Program-made: the position numbers and the translations under genes | NCBI GenBank assembly: GCA_030685235.1 | Contig: MU839099.1 | Coordinates: 1 to 64,000, forward strand | DNA: 64,000 nucleotides | From: Copromyces sp. CBS 386.78 | Lineage: Eukaryota > Ascomycota > Sordariomycetes > Sordariales > Sordariaceae | Direction: 5' to 3' | Notes under the pieces: model-generated | What the model saw: the letters and a program-made list of their open reading frames with translations, nothing else | Told to the model about the DNA's origin: nothing | Databases searched by the model: none | Shown: positions 1 to 11,406 of the stretch, piece after piece | Layout: the number at the start of each line of letters is the position of its first letter | Position numbering within the stretch: the stretch's first letter is position 1

Positions 1-49
1 ACATCTGTGGCCGCGCCAGGGTTAGGGATATGTGTGAGGGAAAAAGTGG

Positions 50-90
50 ATCCACGTGCGGATAGAGTTTTATCCACGTGCGGATAGAGT
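50..90. repeat. 19-bp direct repeat, two copies
   Basis: ATCCACGTGCGGATAGAGT occurs at 50-68 and again at 72-90, separated by TTT. Each copy contains an ATCC...GGAT inverted motif around ACGTGC, so each could form a small hairpin. It sits where a less mutated 5' stretch meets RIP-degraded sequence, so it may mark a transposon terminus. Function unknown. Confidence 0.6.
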
Positions 91-2584
91 CTCTCTTTAA
101 TAATTTAATTAACTATTAATAGCCGTATTAATATTTTAATTAGTATAAGCCCCTTCTTTACTACCTACGGATTTAATATAGAATTACTAATTTCCGTTAC
201 CGAAGAGCCTATAAGCGGACCCTCGCTCCTTTCTTCTGAAAAACGAACTTATTAATTCGTTAAAAAAGTATAGTAAATTACAAATTTGTATTAAATTATT
301 ATAGCGGTAGCCGTTTAATAATAAGAGAAATTTACTAATTAATATCGTTAATTAACCGAACGTTTTTAAATAGGGGATAAAATTTAATTTAACTTTAAAA
401 ATTAAAGTATTAATTGCCTTAAAAAGAAATTGGATTAATTATATACGAAATATATAATTTCGAAAGTCCTATTTTTATACATTATAAAATTCTTTAGCCT
501 CCTTCGAATTATCTATAACGTTTTCTATATAAACTTTCTACGGTAGGCCGTTTAAAATTTATTATTAGGATAAAAAGTTACTAATAATTAATTACTTGCT
601 ATAGAAGTTGAAGGGGAATTTAAATAGTAAGTCGAAGAAATTTTCTACGTATATACGAACTATAAACGAGGGGGATTTATTTATAAAATATTAATTAAAT
701 AAAAAAAATACTATAATTTTATTTAAGAACCCCTAGAGGAATTTAAAAAGATAAAAGCCCTTAATAAATTTGAAAATAGGTACGGAACGGCAAATATTAA
801 TAATGGACTAATTAATTAATAAAATAAAAATTTTCCCCTAAAAGATTTTACGAACGGAGCGAAATAAATTAATTACGGAATTACGAAAGAGGGATCGGTA
901 AATAGTATTAGGAAAAGTTTAAAATTAATTAGGGCAAAGCCCCGAATATATTAAATATTTTTTATTATTTCGTTACCTAGCAAATTTTCTATAGTTTAAT
1001 TAATATTAATTTTTATTTTCTTTTTTCTAATTATATTTATATTAATAATAGCGTATAAGTCGTACGGGGTAGGGTAAATATTCTTAGTGCGGGGTAAAGA
1101 GAATAAGGACGGTAGAAGGTAGATTCTATTAAACGGGTAAACGTTAAAAGGTAAATAAATAGTATCCTATTATAAAAGCTTATTAGGGCCCGAAGTTTTT
1201 TTAAGCCGTTTAGCGGCGGCGCCGCCGTAGGTATATACCTGGCGTTTAAGAACGGCGGAAGATTTAATAATATTTTTAATAGTAATAATAAGAGCGGCGG
1301 GAATAATAATAACGGGGGTAGAGGAGGCAGTAGTAAGGGTAGTGGGAATAGTAGTAGTAGGGGTAGGGGAGGAAGTAACGGCGATTCTTTTTTTATATTC
1401 TTTTTAATTATTGTAAACGATTATTATATTATCGAAATTGTATTAAACGGTGGCGTTAGTAATTTATTTAATAGACTTTATATATTCTTTAAGGGCCGTT
1501 ACCCTCCCTTTAAGCTTAGTAAATTCGGCTATTTAATTTTTAAGGATTTAGACTTTGGCGATTAGAGAAGATGACGGACCTTCGAATTTAATAGAGGGGG
1601 ACTGTTAGTGGACTACGATAAATTCGAAACTAACCCAAACCTAAGAATTATTAGCGGAATAATAAATATAAGAACGGATTAGATAGGAGGGAGAAATTTA
1701 TATAGGAATATTAATATCCTCGGCTTCCTTTATAATTATTAAGTAATTAAGTATTTTAAAAGTAGTAATAAATAATTCGTATTTAGGACTTAAAACGTAT
1801 TTAATTATATATTAAGTAGTAAAAAACTTTTAAATTTATTTTAGCGTCAGCTTATAAGGTTTTTTAATATATTAATACGTTAAATATATAATAGCTATAT
1901 TATTAGTAGCGGAAGTAATATAATTATACTTATTAGTTAAGTAGTATATGTATTAGTTTGGGAATGGGGCGGTAGTAGCGGCGATGGCGGTGGTAATAGT
2001 AATTTTAATAGTAGTCTCTCTACCGATTCCGGTAGTAGTAATATTCGGGCGGGCTTAAATTGGCTTAAGGATAGTTCGGCGGCGGAGTGCGGAGGAAGGG
2101 GTTAGTAGAGCGGGAAATAATAAAAATAATTACTATAATTATTATTATATCCGACGAAATTATTAGAACTCTAAGAAATCCTATATTATATTAGGGGTAG
2201 GAGTAAGGTTAAATATTTTAATAGTTGTAATAAATTAGATTAGGAAATTAGCAGATGAATATAAGAGTAGGGTAAAATTAACGAGCGGCGTAATAGTAAT
2301 TGCGGGAGTATAATAGTAAAAAAGAGAAAAAAGTAATAGAGGGGTAATAATTGTAATAGCTGTATTAGAAAGTTGAATAATAGGGGGGATATTTATAATA
2401 TAATATAATAATAGTTGAAAGAGGAAAAAGGAAGAGGGAGAGAGGGAGAGGGATTTGTAGATAAATAAAATACGTACTACGCAATTAGAAGGGAGGGAGG
2501 CTTGTTGTCTAATATTTAGAATATACGTAACTTATTATAATTATATATTTAGTTATTTAATTAGAGGAAGGGGGGGGCTAATAT

Positions 2585-2880
2585 TATAGGGCTAATACCC
2601 GTAGTTATATACTTGACAATTGTTAGGCGAACTACCGTGCCAGCAACGTTGCCGTGCCGGCAACCCCTCCTTATAGCCCGTACACTTGTACGTCCCTTAA
2701 AAAGGATAGTTAGCTAGCCGCCTGCTCTATAGGCACCCTTCCTCTCTTTCTTTTCTCGTAGAACTTTATCGATCGTTTAGGCCAGCACCTGTGCCAACTG
2801 TGCTGCACCCCTTACAATATATTGGTTAGCGCTACTAGGTTATAAAATTTCTCCCGTAGGGTGATGAAAGCCCTATATAC
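2585..2880. other. GC-richer island, possible LTR/promoter remnant
   Basis: This roughly 300-bp stretch keeps normal base composition, with TG, CA and GC-rich words such as CCGTGCCAGCAACG followed by CCGTGCCGGCAACC, a near-repeat. It has a TTATAG-like TATA motif near 2672, followed by a pyrimidine-rich tract at 2748-2758. TATA followed by a CT-rich tract resembles fungal LTR promoters seen elsewhere in this window. No partner LTR was found, so it could be a solo LTR or a surviving piece of single-copy DNA. Confidence 0.3.
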
Positions 2881-4869
2881 TATCGTCGATTTTAATAATT
2901 TCTTAATATAATAATCTTTATAAAAAGTTTTAAAGAATTCTATAATAAATTTTTATACTAACTGGTTAAGTAAAGTAAATGGTAGTAATAATGAATATAA
3001 ATTGAAAAATTATAATATGGATAAATGAAGGATAAAAGATTTTCTAACCCCTCTTTTATACTCCCCCCCCCCTTTATAATTCTCCTCCTCTTTATATTCT
3101 TCTATTTCCTCCTCCTCCCTTTTATCGGTTATTAATAGTAATATAATTAATAATAATATTCGAATCCTCTTACCGCTTATAATAGTATTTATAAAGGAAG
3201 TAGGAAGTAAATTGGTACGTTTAGCTGCAAAAGTCTTATAGTCAGTTAATTACTTATAAAAGGCCGTAGTCCAATATTTAAATAGCGTAACTGAATCGAT
3301 AATTATCGCCCTACTAAATATTAGGAAATTACAAAATATATTATAATTATTAGCGAATATAATAGTAGTTATAAAGCTGCTAACAGTATAAAGAGGGTAA
3401 TAAAAGGGTTAGGGGAGTAGAAGGGGCTAAAAGTAAGGGGGGAAATATTAATATAGGGGATAATAAGGCGGGGGGTATAGTATATAAAAGTATAATAAAT
3501 ATAACCTTTTAAAATTATTCCTTCTTAATGTAGCTTAAAATAAATTATTTATAATTTCTATATTAATATTATTATTACCGTTATTAATATTATTAATAAT
3601 ATTAATGTTAATAAAGAAATTATTATTACTACCGCGCCTCCTTCTTCTTCTACTACTGCTACCGCTATTAGTAACGTTCGTAACGTTTTTTACTATTATT
3701 ATTTTATATAATATCGGACTAGGCGGTATTCGTATAGTAGTTGAATTTATAAAAATAATTTTAACCTACTTACCCGCGTTTTTAATTGTAAAATTATAAT
3801 AATTTTTATTACTATTAAAGATATAATATATTCAATAATTAATATCTTTATTATAATTATAGTAATAGTCACCGTTATTATATTTCTATACTTATACGAA
3901 TTCTTAATATACGGTACTTCTAATCTTAACTCTACCTGTATATACTTCTTATTCGTAATCTAACTTATTAAAACGATTAACTTCCTATAATATCGTATTA
4001 ATAATAATCTTCCTCTTAATACTAACGCTATTCTTCATCCTTAAAGTATAAAAACCACGCGAAGATTATATTTAAGGGGTAACTATTTAAATAATAAAGG
4101 GATTTAATAAATTATAAAAGGGGATTAGTATTAAAAGTATATTTAAAACCGAAAGGGGAAGGAGTATTATTAATTCGCTAGCAGGCGGCTCGGTTAACTG
4201 AAATTTAAAAAATATAACGAAAATACAATATTAGCTAGTGTAACGAAAGTACAATTTTATAACCGCTTCGTAATCGATATTATTATACGTATTAAAAAAT
4301 TTATTACTAAAGATAATTTTATTATAAATTATAACTTTAATATAATAATTATCTTATATGGTAATAATATATAATATATTATAAAGGGAGGTTTAATACT
4401 TTATCCCTACAACCGTAATTATTTCGATAATATCTTATACGTAACTAAATTACAACTTTCTAATCTCCCCGAACAAGCTAATCCCAAACCGCTATAAATA
4501 AAGTTCGCTATTATTTTATTAGATTTCAACCTCTTTATATAAATTATAATTTTCGATAGTAGGCGGTTTATTATAACCGACGAATATATATAAACTTGTA
4601 ATAATAAATTATACTTAAATAAATAGAAAGTAAATAGGTTTAAAAAACGGGGCTAGAATAACTAATTTACGGGTAAATAATATAGAAGTAAGTTGAGGTC
4701 TAATCGGGGAAGTTACTTTATTGTTGTTATTGTTACTAAAATAATAAAATGAAATTTCGAAAACCTTTTTTTTAGGGGTAAGGCGGATAAGGAATTCTTA
4801 TTTAATGTCGTCGTCGTTAGAGAATTCGTCCTTATCGCTAGAGAATTCGATAAAGGTAGCGGCCTACTA

Positions 4870-5037
4870 GATAGGAGGGGATAAAAATAAATTTAATTCG
4901 GGCGTGGCGGGCTCTTTCCCCTTCTTCGATTTAGGGGTAGCCTTCTTAAGGGCGGCTTTCTTAAGGGCAACCTTCTTAACCTTCTTAAAAGCGGCCTTTT
5001 TAACTTTTTTAAGGTTAGTAATAATTTTATTAATTAA
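4870..5037 (-). pseudogene. Lys/Ala-rich coding relic
   Basis: Between stops, the minus strand reads a striking Lys/Ala-rich peptide of KKVKKAAFKK / KKAALKKATP character ending in SKKGKEPATPE, reminiscent of histone H1-like or nuclear basic tails. The flanking minus-strand sequence (about 4160-5330) continues with coding-looking text broken by RIP-type stops. The basic run survives because AAG, GCC and CTT codons are poor RIP targets. I do not recognise the parent gene. The plus-strand open frame over the same bases (4904-5122) is taken as its shadow. Confidence 0.3.
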
Positions 5038-5340
5038 TTATTTAACTTTAATGAAAGTACGGTTCTTCTTTCTAAGGCGAGCGGATATACGTTATAGAGT
5101 TATTACGTTAAAATCTTCCTAATCGTCGTTACTATAGCTTTCGTCGAATTGGACCGAAAGTATACTACTTTGAGTACAAAACCGCTTCAAATTTATAGGA
5201 ATCTTCTTAAGGATTATTTTAGGAAGTATTATCGCGATAGGTTTATTTATTTTGAACGAAAAGTATAGAATTTGAACTTTAATTCTATATAAGAATCGTT
5301 ATAAAAGGTTACGATTTACGGATTTACGGGTTGAGTAGCG

Positions 5341-5365
5341 GTGTGTGTGTGTGTGTGTGTGTGTG
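5341..5365. repeat. (GT)n microsatellite at block boundary
   Basis: Twelve uninterrupted GT units. It sits exactly at the switch from RIP-degraded AT-rich DNA to GC-balanced genic DNA. Confidence 0.95.
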
Positions 5366-6717
5366 CCACCCCCTCATGCCAAGAAAACGACAAGGCGTTT
5401 GAGTGCGGGAATGAGGAATCGAAGCTTTGGGACATGACCTATCGAAGGATGCCCCTTTTTTCGTTGCCCGCTATGGCCAAGCTTTCAAGCTTTTGACAGG
5501 AGAGAAGCTCAGAACAAAGGTTCCTGTTCGATTCTCTCATGATCTAGAGATTGAACAAATGTGGTGATACAGAACCGTGGAGTTCGGAATTCGCGCCCGA
5601 AGTGAACAGGGAAAGAGATCAAGATGTTCAGGGCTTTTTTCTGAAAATAAACCATCCCCAGGTCGCCAATCCCAGTCTGTCATACTTTCCCCTGCAGCGG
5701 AACGATAGTGTGCATGATCGGCACGCGGGGAACATTTCAGCACAGTTGTCCCATACTGTCCCCTCCCTCTATGAATTCTCTCTCTTAGCTGTCCTGCCAT
5801 GTCAGCACGTCAGCACCTGCCGTTGATTTCAACGTCTTTGAACCGCGCTTTTGTCTCTTCTACTGTCTCGCCATGTCAGTGAAACTCTTCATTTTCCACT
5901 TTTTCATGCTCGATTTGACCTTGAATGGTGTTTCAGGTTGATCTCGAAGTGGACGAGTACCAATGCCTCGGCAAGGACTGACTCCCAAGTCGAGCAGAAA
6001 GGTGATCAGAAGACCACTTGCGCACTGTGAAAAAGAGGGTCACCAAAATGCAGGGCGCTTCCCTAGCTCCTTTTGGCGGCCGGTGGGTTACGGGCTCGTG
6101 ACGGGCTGGACGGGGCCTGATGGGGAAATTACAGCGGGAACTCCTCCAAAAGTTCCCAATTTCCAAGTCGCGCTACCAGAGCGTACCAGGTACAACTGCG
6201 AGGTCCCCGTCGGTCGCCATCTCCGTCTCCGTCGCCGTTCAAACTTCCACTTTTCTCCAGTCTCTCTCCTCCTTTTACTCCCCGCTCCTCCCCGCGGTGT
6301 CGCTCTGCCTGGAAACCGAACACCTATCGAAGCTCCTTGCCGACGACATTCTCTCGTCCCCAGCTTCGATTCAGTTCTTTCGGTCCCGCCGTCCCATACC
6401 GCGAACGCGCCGCGACTTCTTCCAGTTATCCCCTCATCCATATACTGTATTTGTCGTCGACGGCAAGCATAACAGCTCATCTGTCCTGCGGAAACATAGG
6501 CACACAGCATACATAAGCTGCGGCGCGACCTCTCCTGACCCCGCGAAGAATGTCATATCTCTGCGGTTTTCTCCATCGTTGAATCAAACAACATTTACGC
6601 TATCGTCACCACACCTTGAACTGGACGTCATTCCTTACTTCGGTGAGTCAGTCCCGTTCAAAAGCCTTTGCTAGACCATCCTTAATCCCCCGGTTATAGC
6701 ATTTATATCCGCCCATC
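5366..6717. other. Intergenic / 5' leader of the glutaredoxin gene
   Basis: GC-balanced DNA with many overlapping open frames on both strands and no recognisable protein. A plausible 5'-UTR intron is 6643-6699 (GTGAGT...TATAG), just upstream of the glutaredoxin ATG. Pyrimidine-rich stretches near 6240-6300 are typical of fungal promoters and leaders. Confidence 0.5.
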
Positions 6718-7564
6718 ATGCCTTCCCAACGACGCATGAGGGCACTGCTCTACATCGCCCTAGCCGGCTTCATTACGTTGCTCTTCTTTACCTCACGTGC
6801 CCGCCATGCGCAAGAGCTTGATCCCCGTTCGATACAAGATTTCTACGGAAAGACGAAAAATGCAATGGAAGGGACAAGGATAGGCGGCGGCAGTACGAGA
6901 GGACAAGCGGTGGTTGGAACCCAGAAGATGGAGATTGACGAGGACGATGCGATCGTGGCCAAGGCTATGCAGGAGCGTCTCAGGAAAGCAGAGCAGATGG
7001 CAAAGAACAATGCCAATGCAAAGGCCCCCAACAAGCCCGACGACCCGGAAGATATCGTTGGCGTTGGCAGCTCGGCCCACGGACAGAACCATCTTGGCAA
7101 CGGAGAGGAGTCCAACGAGACTGAGGAGCACCACGCGGTCCTGGAGGAACTTAGGAGCATTCTCAAGAAGTCACCAAGTAAGTCAAGGCGTTACGCTGTT
7201 ACCACCAGTGTACAATTCCATCGTCCAAAATAGCGCTAACCACATGTTGCTATCAGTCATCATTTTCTCCAAAAGCTATTGCCCGTACTCGAAGAAAGCG
7301 AAGAATCTTTTGCTGGGTGAATACCAAATCGACCCTGCGCCCTACGTCGTCGAATTGGACCAACACCCATTGGGCCCCGGAATCCAGGCTGAGCTCGGCG
7401 AGAGGACAGGAAGAAGGACAGTTCCCAACATTCTTGTCGGCGGGATTAGCATAGGAGGCTCCGACGACATCGCCAAGCTTGACGAGGAAAGAACGCTGAT
7501 CGAGAAGATCATGTCACTGGCGGGGAAGCGACTCACAGTGACAAAGCACTCCAAATCAGCTTAG
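6718..7564 (+). CDS. Membrane-anchored monothiol glutaredoxin (Grx6/Grx7-like)
   Basis: Two exons, 6718-7177 and 7257-7564, with a 79-bp intron (GTAAGT, branch GCTAAC, ends CAG), give a 255-residue protein. Residues about 8-25 are a hydrophobic signal-anchor after a basic N-terminus. Next comes a charged linker (about 30-150), then a C-terminal glutaredoxin domain. The active site is CPYS, a single catalytic Cys as in yeast Grx7; TVPNILVGG and GGSDDI match the cis-Pro loop and glutathione-binding segment of the fold. By analogy with yeast Grx6/Grx7 it should act in the early secretory pathway as a glutathione-dependent oxidoreductase. The splice joins the frame so that the active site follows a short IIIFSKS strand. 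The start is the first ATG before the anchor. Confidence 0.9.
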
Positions 7565-8946
7565 GAGATTGTGGCGCCATAACGAACGGCCTTTTCGCCC
7601 GAGAACATGTATCGATAGTGGGAAGAACGGAATAAGACGCATTTTACCGCATTACATGGCGTTGGTGGTTGTTTAAGACCCATGAGTTGCCGCCAAATAC
7701 AGTCACGGGGTGGCTCTGAATACAACATTTCTCTGTGCGACGCCTGTATTAGGAGCGTCAAGGCTTGCAAGATCGCAAAGCGTGGTGTACTTGGCGTCCA
7801 CCTACTTAGCTGCCTTGGCCACACGGTGAGATGGGCTCGATATTCAGTGGGTGCGTGAGGATGGCTAATTGTGGCTCATGCGTACAGATGTCCAGGTTTA
7901 CAAGCGGGAGATTGGATGGAGCGGGAGAATCGCGAGAACCTGTGGTGGTTTTGCAGGTTTGGGCGCGTGAATGGAAGAACAGAAGGGAACAGAACAAAGG
8001 ACATTCAACCATACATCAATCTCTCGCCCTAGTACATCGCTAAAGCCATGGTGTGCTAGTCACCCAAACCTGTCCAGGCAGTCCGAGCATGACACCATCA
8101 CTTTCCGTCCTGAAGATGTCGACATGTTTGACATTCACCACTCCACAAAAAAGGGTTCCACCAGCAACCTTGATGGCCAGCCTTCTATCCATAGGGGTGC
8201 ATTGGAAGGAAGGTTTGCGCAATGATGTGCCAAACTTTGTGTTTGCCATCCTATTGTCGCTCAGTCAGAGGAGAAGGGATGCATGGAGTGATATGGTAGG
8301 GTTCACATTGGGTAGACGAGTTCACTTATCGTGGTTCATATCTAGGCCCAATTCTCGACTTCCGAACGCGTTGTTCCCCTCAAAAGGCGGAATTCCACGT
8401 CGTTCCGCCCAGTTTCTAGGCTGTGCCTGCCGACGAATGAGGACCTTGTTGGGCACCCCCCAAGGACCCCAAACACTTAGCATGACTGGCAGTGGCCGTC
8501 AAGGTCCCCAATTCGTCTCATGTACCAATCGTCATGGACAACCTTAATTGGACCCCTGCAACTACTTCACCTCTCTCCTTCACCTCCGCCAGTTCTTTCC
8601 CCGACTTCAGGTTCTTGCTCCTCTTCACAGTATCTATATAATCACCAGGGGATAAACCTTGACGGCCCAACATGATCGCCTCGTAGCTTTTTTACGACAC
8701 ATTCACTTGGATACAACTGCACTTCACCACCATTCACTTTGGATATTTTGGAACCTTGGTGTCTCCAGCGCCTCATTTTATTCCATTACTCCCTCCCTAT
8801 ATATTCCCTCTCCTGGTCCTCTACTGGCAACGATTTTATTTCTTCCTTCAGCAACCACCGGTTCTCCAGGAATTTCCAAATCTAGAGCAGCCTGGAACTT
8901 GCCCATAACTTTCCCAACTACGTCGAAAGGATATCAACTCGACACG
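7565..8946. other. Intergenic region, no gene recognised
   Basis: About 1.4 kb with only short overlapping open frames (for example 8053-8547) lacking recognisable domains or splice-consistent extensions. The last 300 bases are open in the frame of the following gene but are pyrimidine-rich and look like its 5' leader. Confidence 0.5.
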
Positions 8947-9942
8947 ATGCCGGCCTTGAACGACGATGTTCTCCTCCGCATTGCGAGTTTCTGCGACATC
9001 GACACCATCGTCGCCTTGATGTGCACCAGCAAGGAGGTCAACAAGCTTGTGACTCGGCACGAAAAGTCCATCGTCAGGGACGCCGTTGAGTTATACACCG
9101 GCGGAGACTCCTCTCTCTTCCCCTCCTCAGGCGCCATCAACTCCTCGCACAACGTTGAGCGCGAATATCTCTATCCCAAGACATACGATATCCTCAACGA
9201 GCTCAAAACCCGCACCACCCGCACGGAAACTCTTCTGAGCCCTGGCCAGCCCCTGGGAAGCAAGGTCGATTCCATCTTTTCGACTCATGGATCATTCCTT
9301 GATCTGCCTCAAATCGAGCGCGATCTGTTGATGGCTCGGCTCAAAGAGACCTGCAAGCTGGTCGACAGGCTGGGAGACTGTGCGGCAGACGTTATGTCGA
9401 TGTGGATGCAGCCCGCCACCAACGGCAACTCCAACCAGGAGCTTGACGCCGACGAGGCCATGCTTAAGATTCACGACATCCAGCTGGCGTACATTCGCTC
9501 CCTGTCACCCCTCGACTTGGCCTATCTTTTCCATCTGCTCACCTGGGCTGGCCAAGCCTATGCCGCCGCAAACCCCGCCCTGATGGACGATGTTGATTGC
9601 TGGGAACGTCTCCTGGCTTTCAAGGAAGCTATCCTCCGCCAAGGCACAATCATGCTCTGGGCTGTCTTCGAGCCCCCGAAGATCAAGAAAAACGCCAACT
9701 GCACTGAGGATACTACTCGCCGCAAGCCCACGACCGAGCTTGCCCGCTTCGCAGAGACGTGCATCCGTCACATCATGGAGGAGATTCGCATCTACCAATC
9801 CACGGAGCCAAGCCAGAATCGCCTACCGCCCAGCCTACACATGACAATGGTTAAGAGTTTTGTCGAGAAGACCGGACGTCCGAGCACTCGGCATGCCATG
9901 GAGATGGAGCGCCTCATTCTGAACCATATCCGGGTCGACTAG
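8947..9942 (+). CDS. F-box-like domain protein
   Basis: Single-exon gene of 331 codons. Residues 1-45 (MPALNDDVLLRIASFCDID..., then a conserved-looking ALMCTSKEVNKLV) match the F-box pattern: Leu-Pro-like start, DDVLLRI helix, D-x-x-T/L, and the C-S-K/R-x-x segment. The rest is alpha-helical looking with no second domain I can name, including a run of conserved-looking Trp/Leu residues in the middle. F-box proteins commonly act as substrate adaptors of SCF ubiquitin ligases; here that is inference. The frame is open 288 bases further upstream to an ATG at 8659. The ATG at 8947 is preferred because the upstream part is low-quality, pyrimidine-rich and leader-like, and the F-box begins right at 8947. 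Confidence 0.7.
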   Translation: MPALNDDVLLRIASFCDIDTIVALMCTSKEVNKLVTRHEKSIVRDAVELYTGGDSSLFPSSGAINSSHNVEREYLYPKTYDILNELKTRTTRTETLLSPGQPLGSKVDSIFSTHGSFLDLPQIERDLLMARLKETCKLVDRLGDCAADVMSMWMQPATNGNSNQELDADEAMLKIHDIQLAYIRSLSPLDLAYLFHLLTWAGQAYAAANPALMDDVDCWERLLAFKEAILRQGTIMLWAVFEPPKIKKNANCTEDTTRRKPTTELARFAETCIRHIMEEIRIYQSTEPSQNRLPPSLHMTMVKSFVEKTGRPSTRHAMEMERLILNHIRVD

Positions 9943-11406
9943 GGCGCGAAGATGCAGGCGCTCATTCTCGAGGACATTCGGTGTAGCCTCTACTAAGACA
10001 GCCGGCTGAGGCATAGGAACTGAGGAGTTTGGAGTCTGATTCGTTCAGGGTGGTATGCTTTGGCTAATGCCCGCCACCCATCATTTTACCGGGGTTGCTG
10101 GTATTATTATTGTTTTGCTTTGGCTCCTTGGCCTTTCGCCATTTTGCTTTTGCTTAGCAGAAGACAGAATGCAGACGGATGGCAATGATGGATGATTTGG
10201 CATAGCGAGGGAAGGTGTTCCGGCATTAGCATTTACGTGGGAAGTTTTACTGCATGGGCGGGTAGGCGCCGTAAGGAGTTTGGACATGTTGCGATTACTG
10301 TATGTTTGAGGGCATGGATCGAAAAGGCGCAAGCGAGTTATTTGACGCCGTTCCATTTAGCAGAACGGTCAGCATAAGGGTTTCAGCATGAAAGAGAAGG
10401 ACTTCTACTTGGCCGTTACATCAAGCGGGGCTTGTCTGGTTAGAGTTTAAAGGCTCGAGGGCCTAGTCAAATGGACACTGATATAACCTAGAAGTATAGC
10501 TTTAGTGGGTTTAGTTGCAGTATTCCCTATTATAGTTGCTATCATTAGTCTCGTGACTCTCTGGGTTCCTCTGTGATACATCAAGCCGCTCGCATACTCA
10601 ATGAACGGAATGAGGAAGAATTAGCCAAAGTTGACAAGATGAACATGTTCATGACCTATCATCACCTCATGCCTATGCCCCGGACCCGGACTACCTACCC
10701 ACCGTGACGTTACAAAGTCTATGCTTTGAACAAACGAGCTATGTCAACGTTAATGAAAACATTCGGAATTGAGTCTTCCACAAGCCGAGTGAAAGCAAGC
10801 TCAATTACCCTTTGTCTGTGCAGCGGACGAGCAATTCAATGTCGGCATGGAGCCGGCTGATGAGGCAGCCAGTCAGGCAGTCTATACGACTGTTCATGTA
10901 CGATGAAAGATATCAAGGACATTAATCTCGAAGTTGAAAGCAGTAAGCGGAACACCCGGCTCAATCGAAAGTCAATGAGCAAAGGTGTCTGCTGAACATC
11001 ATAGGGACGGGACAGCGGCATTGTCTCTTATGCGGGAACCGGGCGAACTGGGTCAAACACAGTCCAACTGTTCCTTAGGCTAGACAATGCGGTTGTTCGA
11101 AGTCAAAGTGTAGACAAAACAAAGGAGCTCGGAAAGACTGTCCAAGGCGACAGCCTTTGTACACGGAACAGGGTCCTTTTTTCCAAGAAAAAGAAAAGCC
11201 ATGAGATTGCATATAAGTACGGGAGAGATCTTTCTACTTCGAGATGATTCAGGAGTCGATCAACAAGCTTTTTTGCATATTTTGAGTCCAACAAGGAAGC
11301 AAAAGCATCAAACGATATCGACGACACTCCGATCACAAAGCAAATTCGCACTTACGAAATCCAGCAACAATTCAACAGGCCGTCTCAAGCACATCCAAAG
11401 TTCAAG
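9943..11406. other. Intergenic region, no gene recognised
   Basis: About 1.46 kb of GC-balanced DNA between two plus-strand genes. It contains short incoherent open frames on both strands and no recognisable domain, tRNA or repeat. Confidence 0.5.

Larger units (their letters stand above)
1..5330. repeat. RIP-degraded AT-rich block, mostly unidentified
   Basis: Very AT-rich sequence with long TA/TAA-rich stretches, stop codons in all frames and hardly any CA dinucleotides, while CG survives. This is the signature of repeat-induced point mutation acting on old repeats. G-rich low-complexity stretches near 1200-1380 and 1960-2130 read as Gly/Ser/Asn-rich peptide and could be Gag remnants, but I cannot name a family. 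The block ends sharply at a GT microsatellite at 5341, after which composition becomes GC-balanced. No intact gene is visible; short open frames such as 3605-3799 are low-complexity noise. Confidence 0.75.

Noticed and set aside
20..27. GGTTAGGG, telomere-like
   Set aside because: A single TTAGGG unit only; no tandem array, so not a telomere.
5551..6674. Several overlapping 80-180 codon open frames on both strands upstream of the glutaredoxin gene
   Set aside because: They overlap each other, are low-complexity, show no domain and lie in what looks like promoter and leader sequence.
8053..8547. 164-codon open frame between the glutaredoxin and F-box genes
   Set aside because: No recognisable motifs, no consistent splice extensions, and shadow frames of similar length exist on the other strand.
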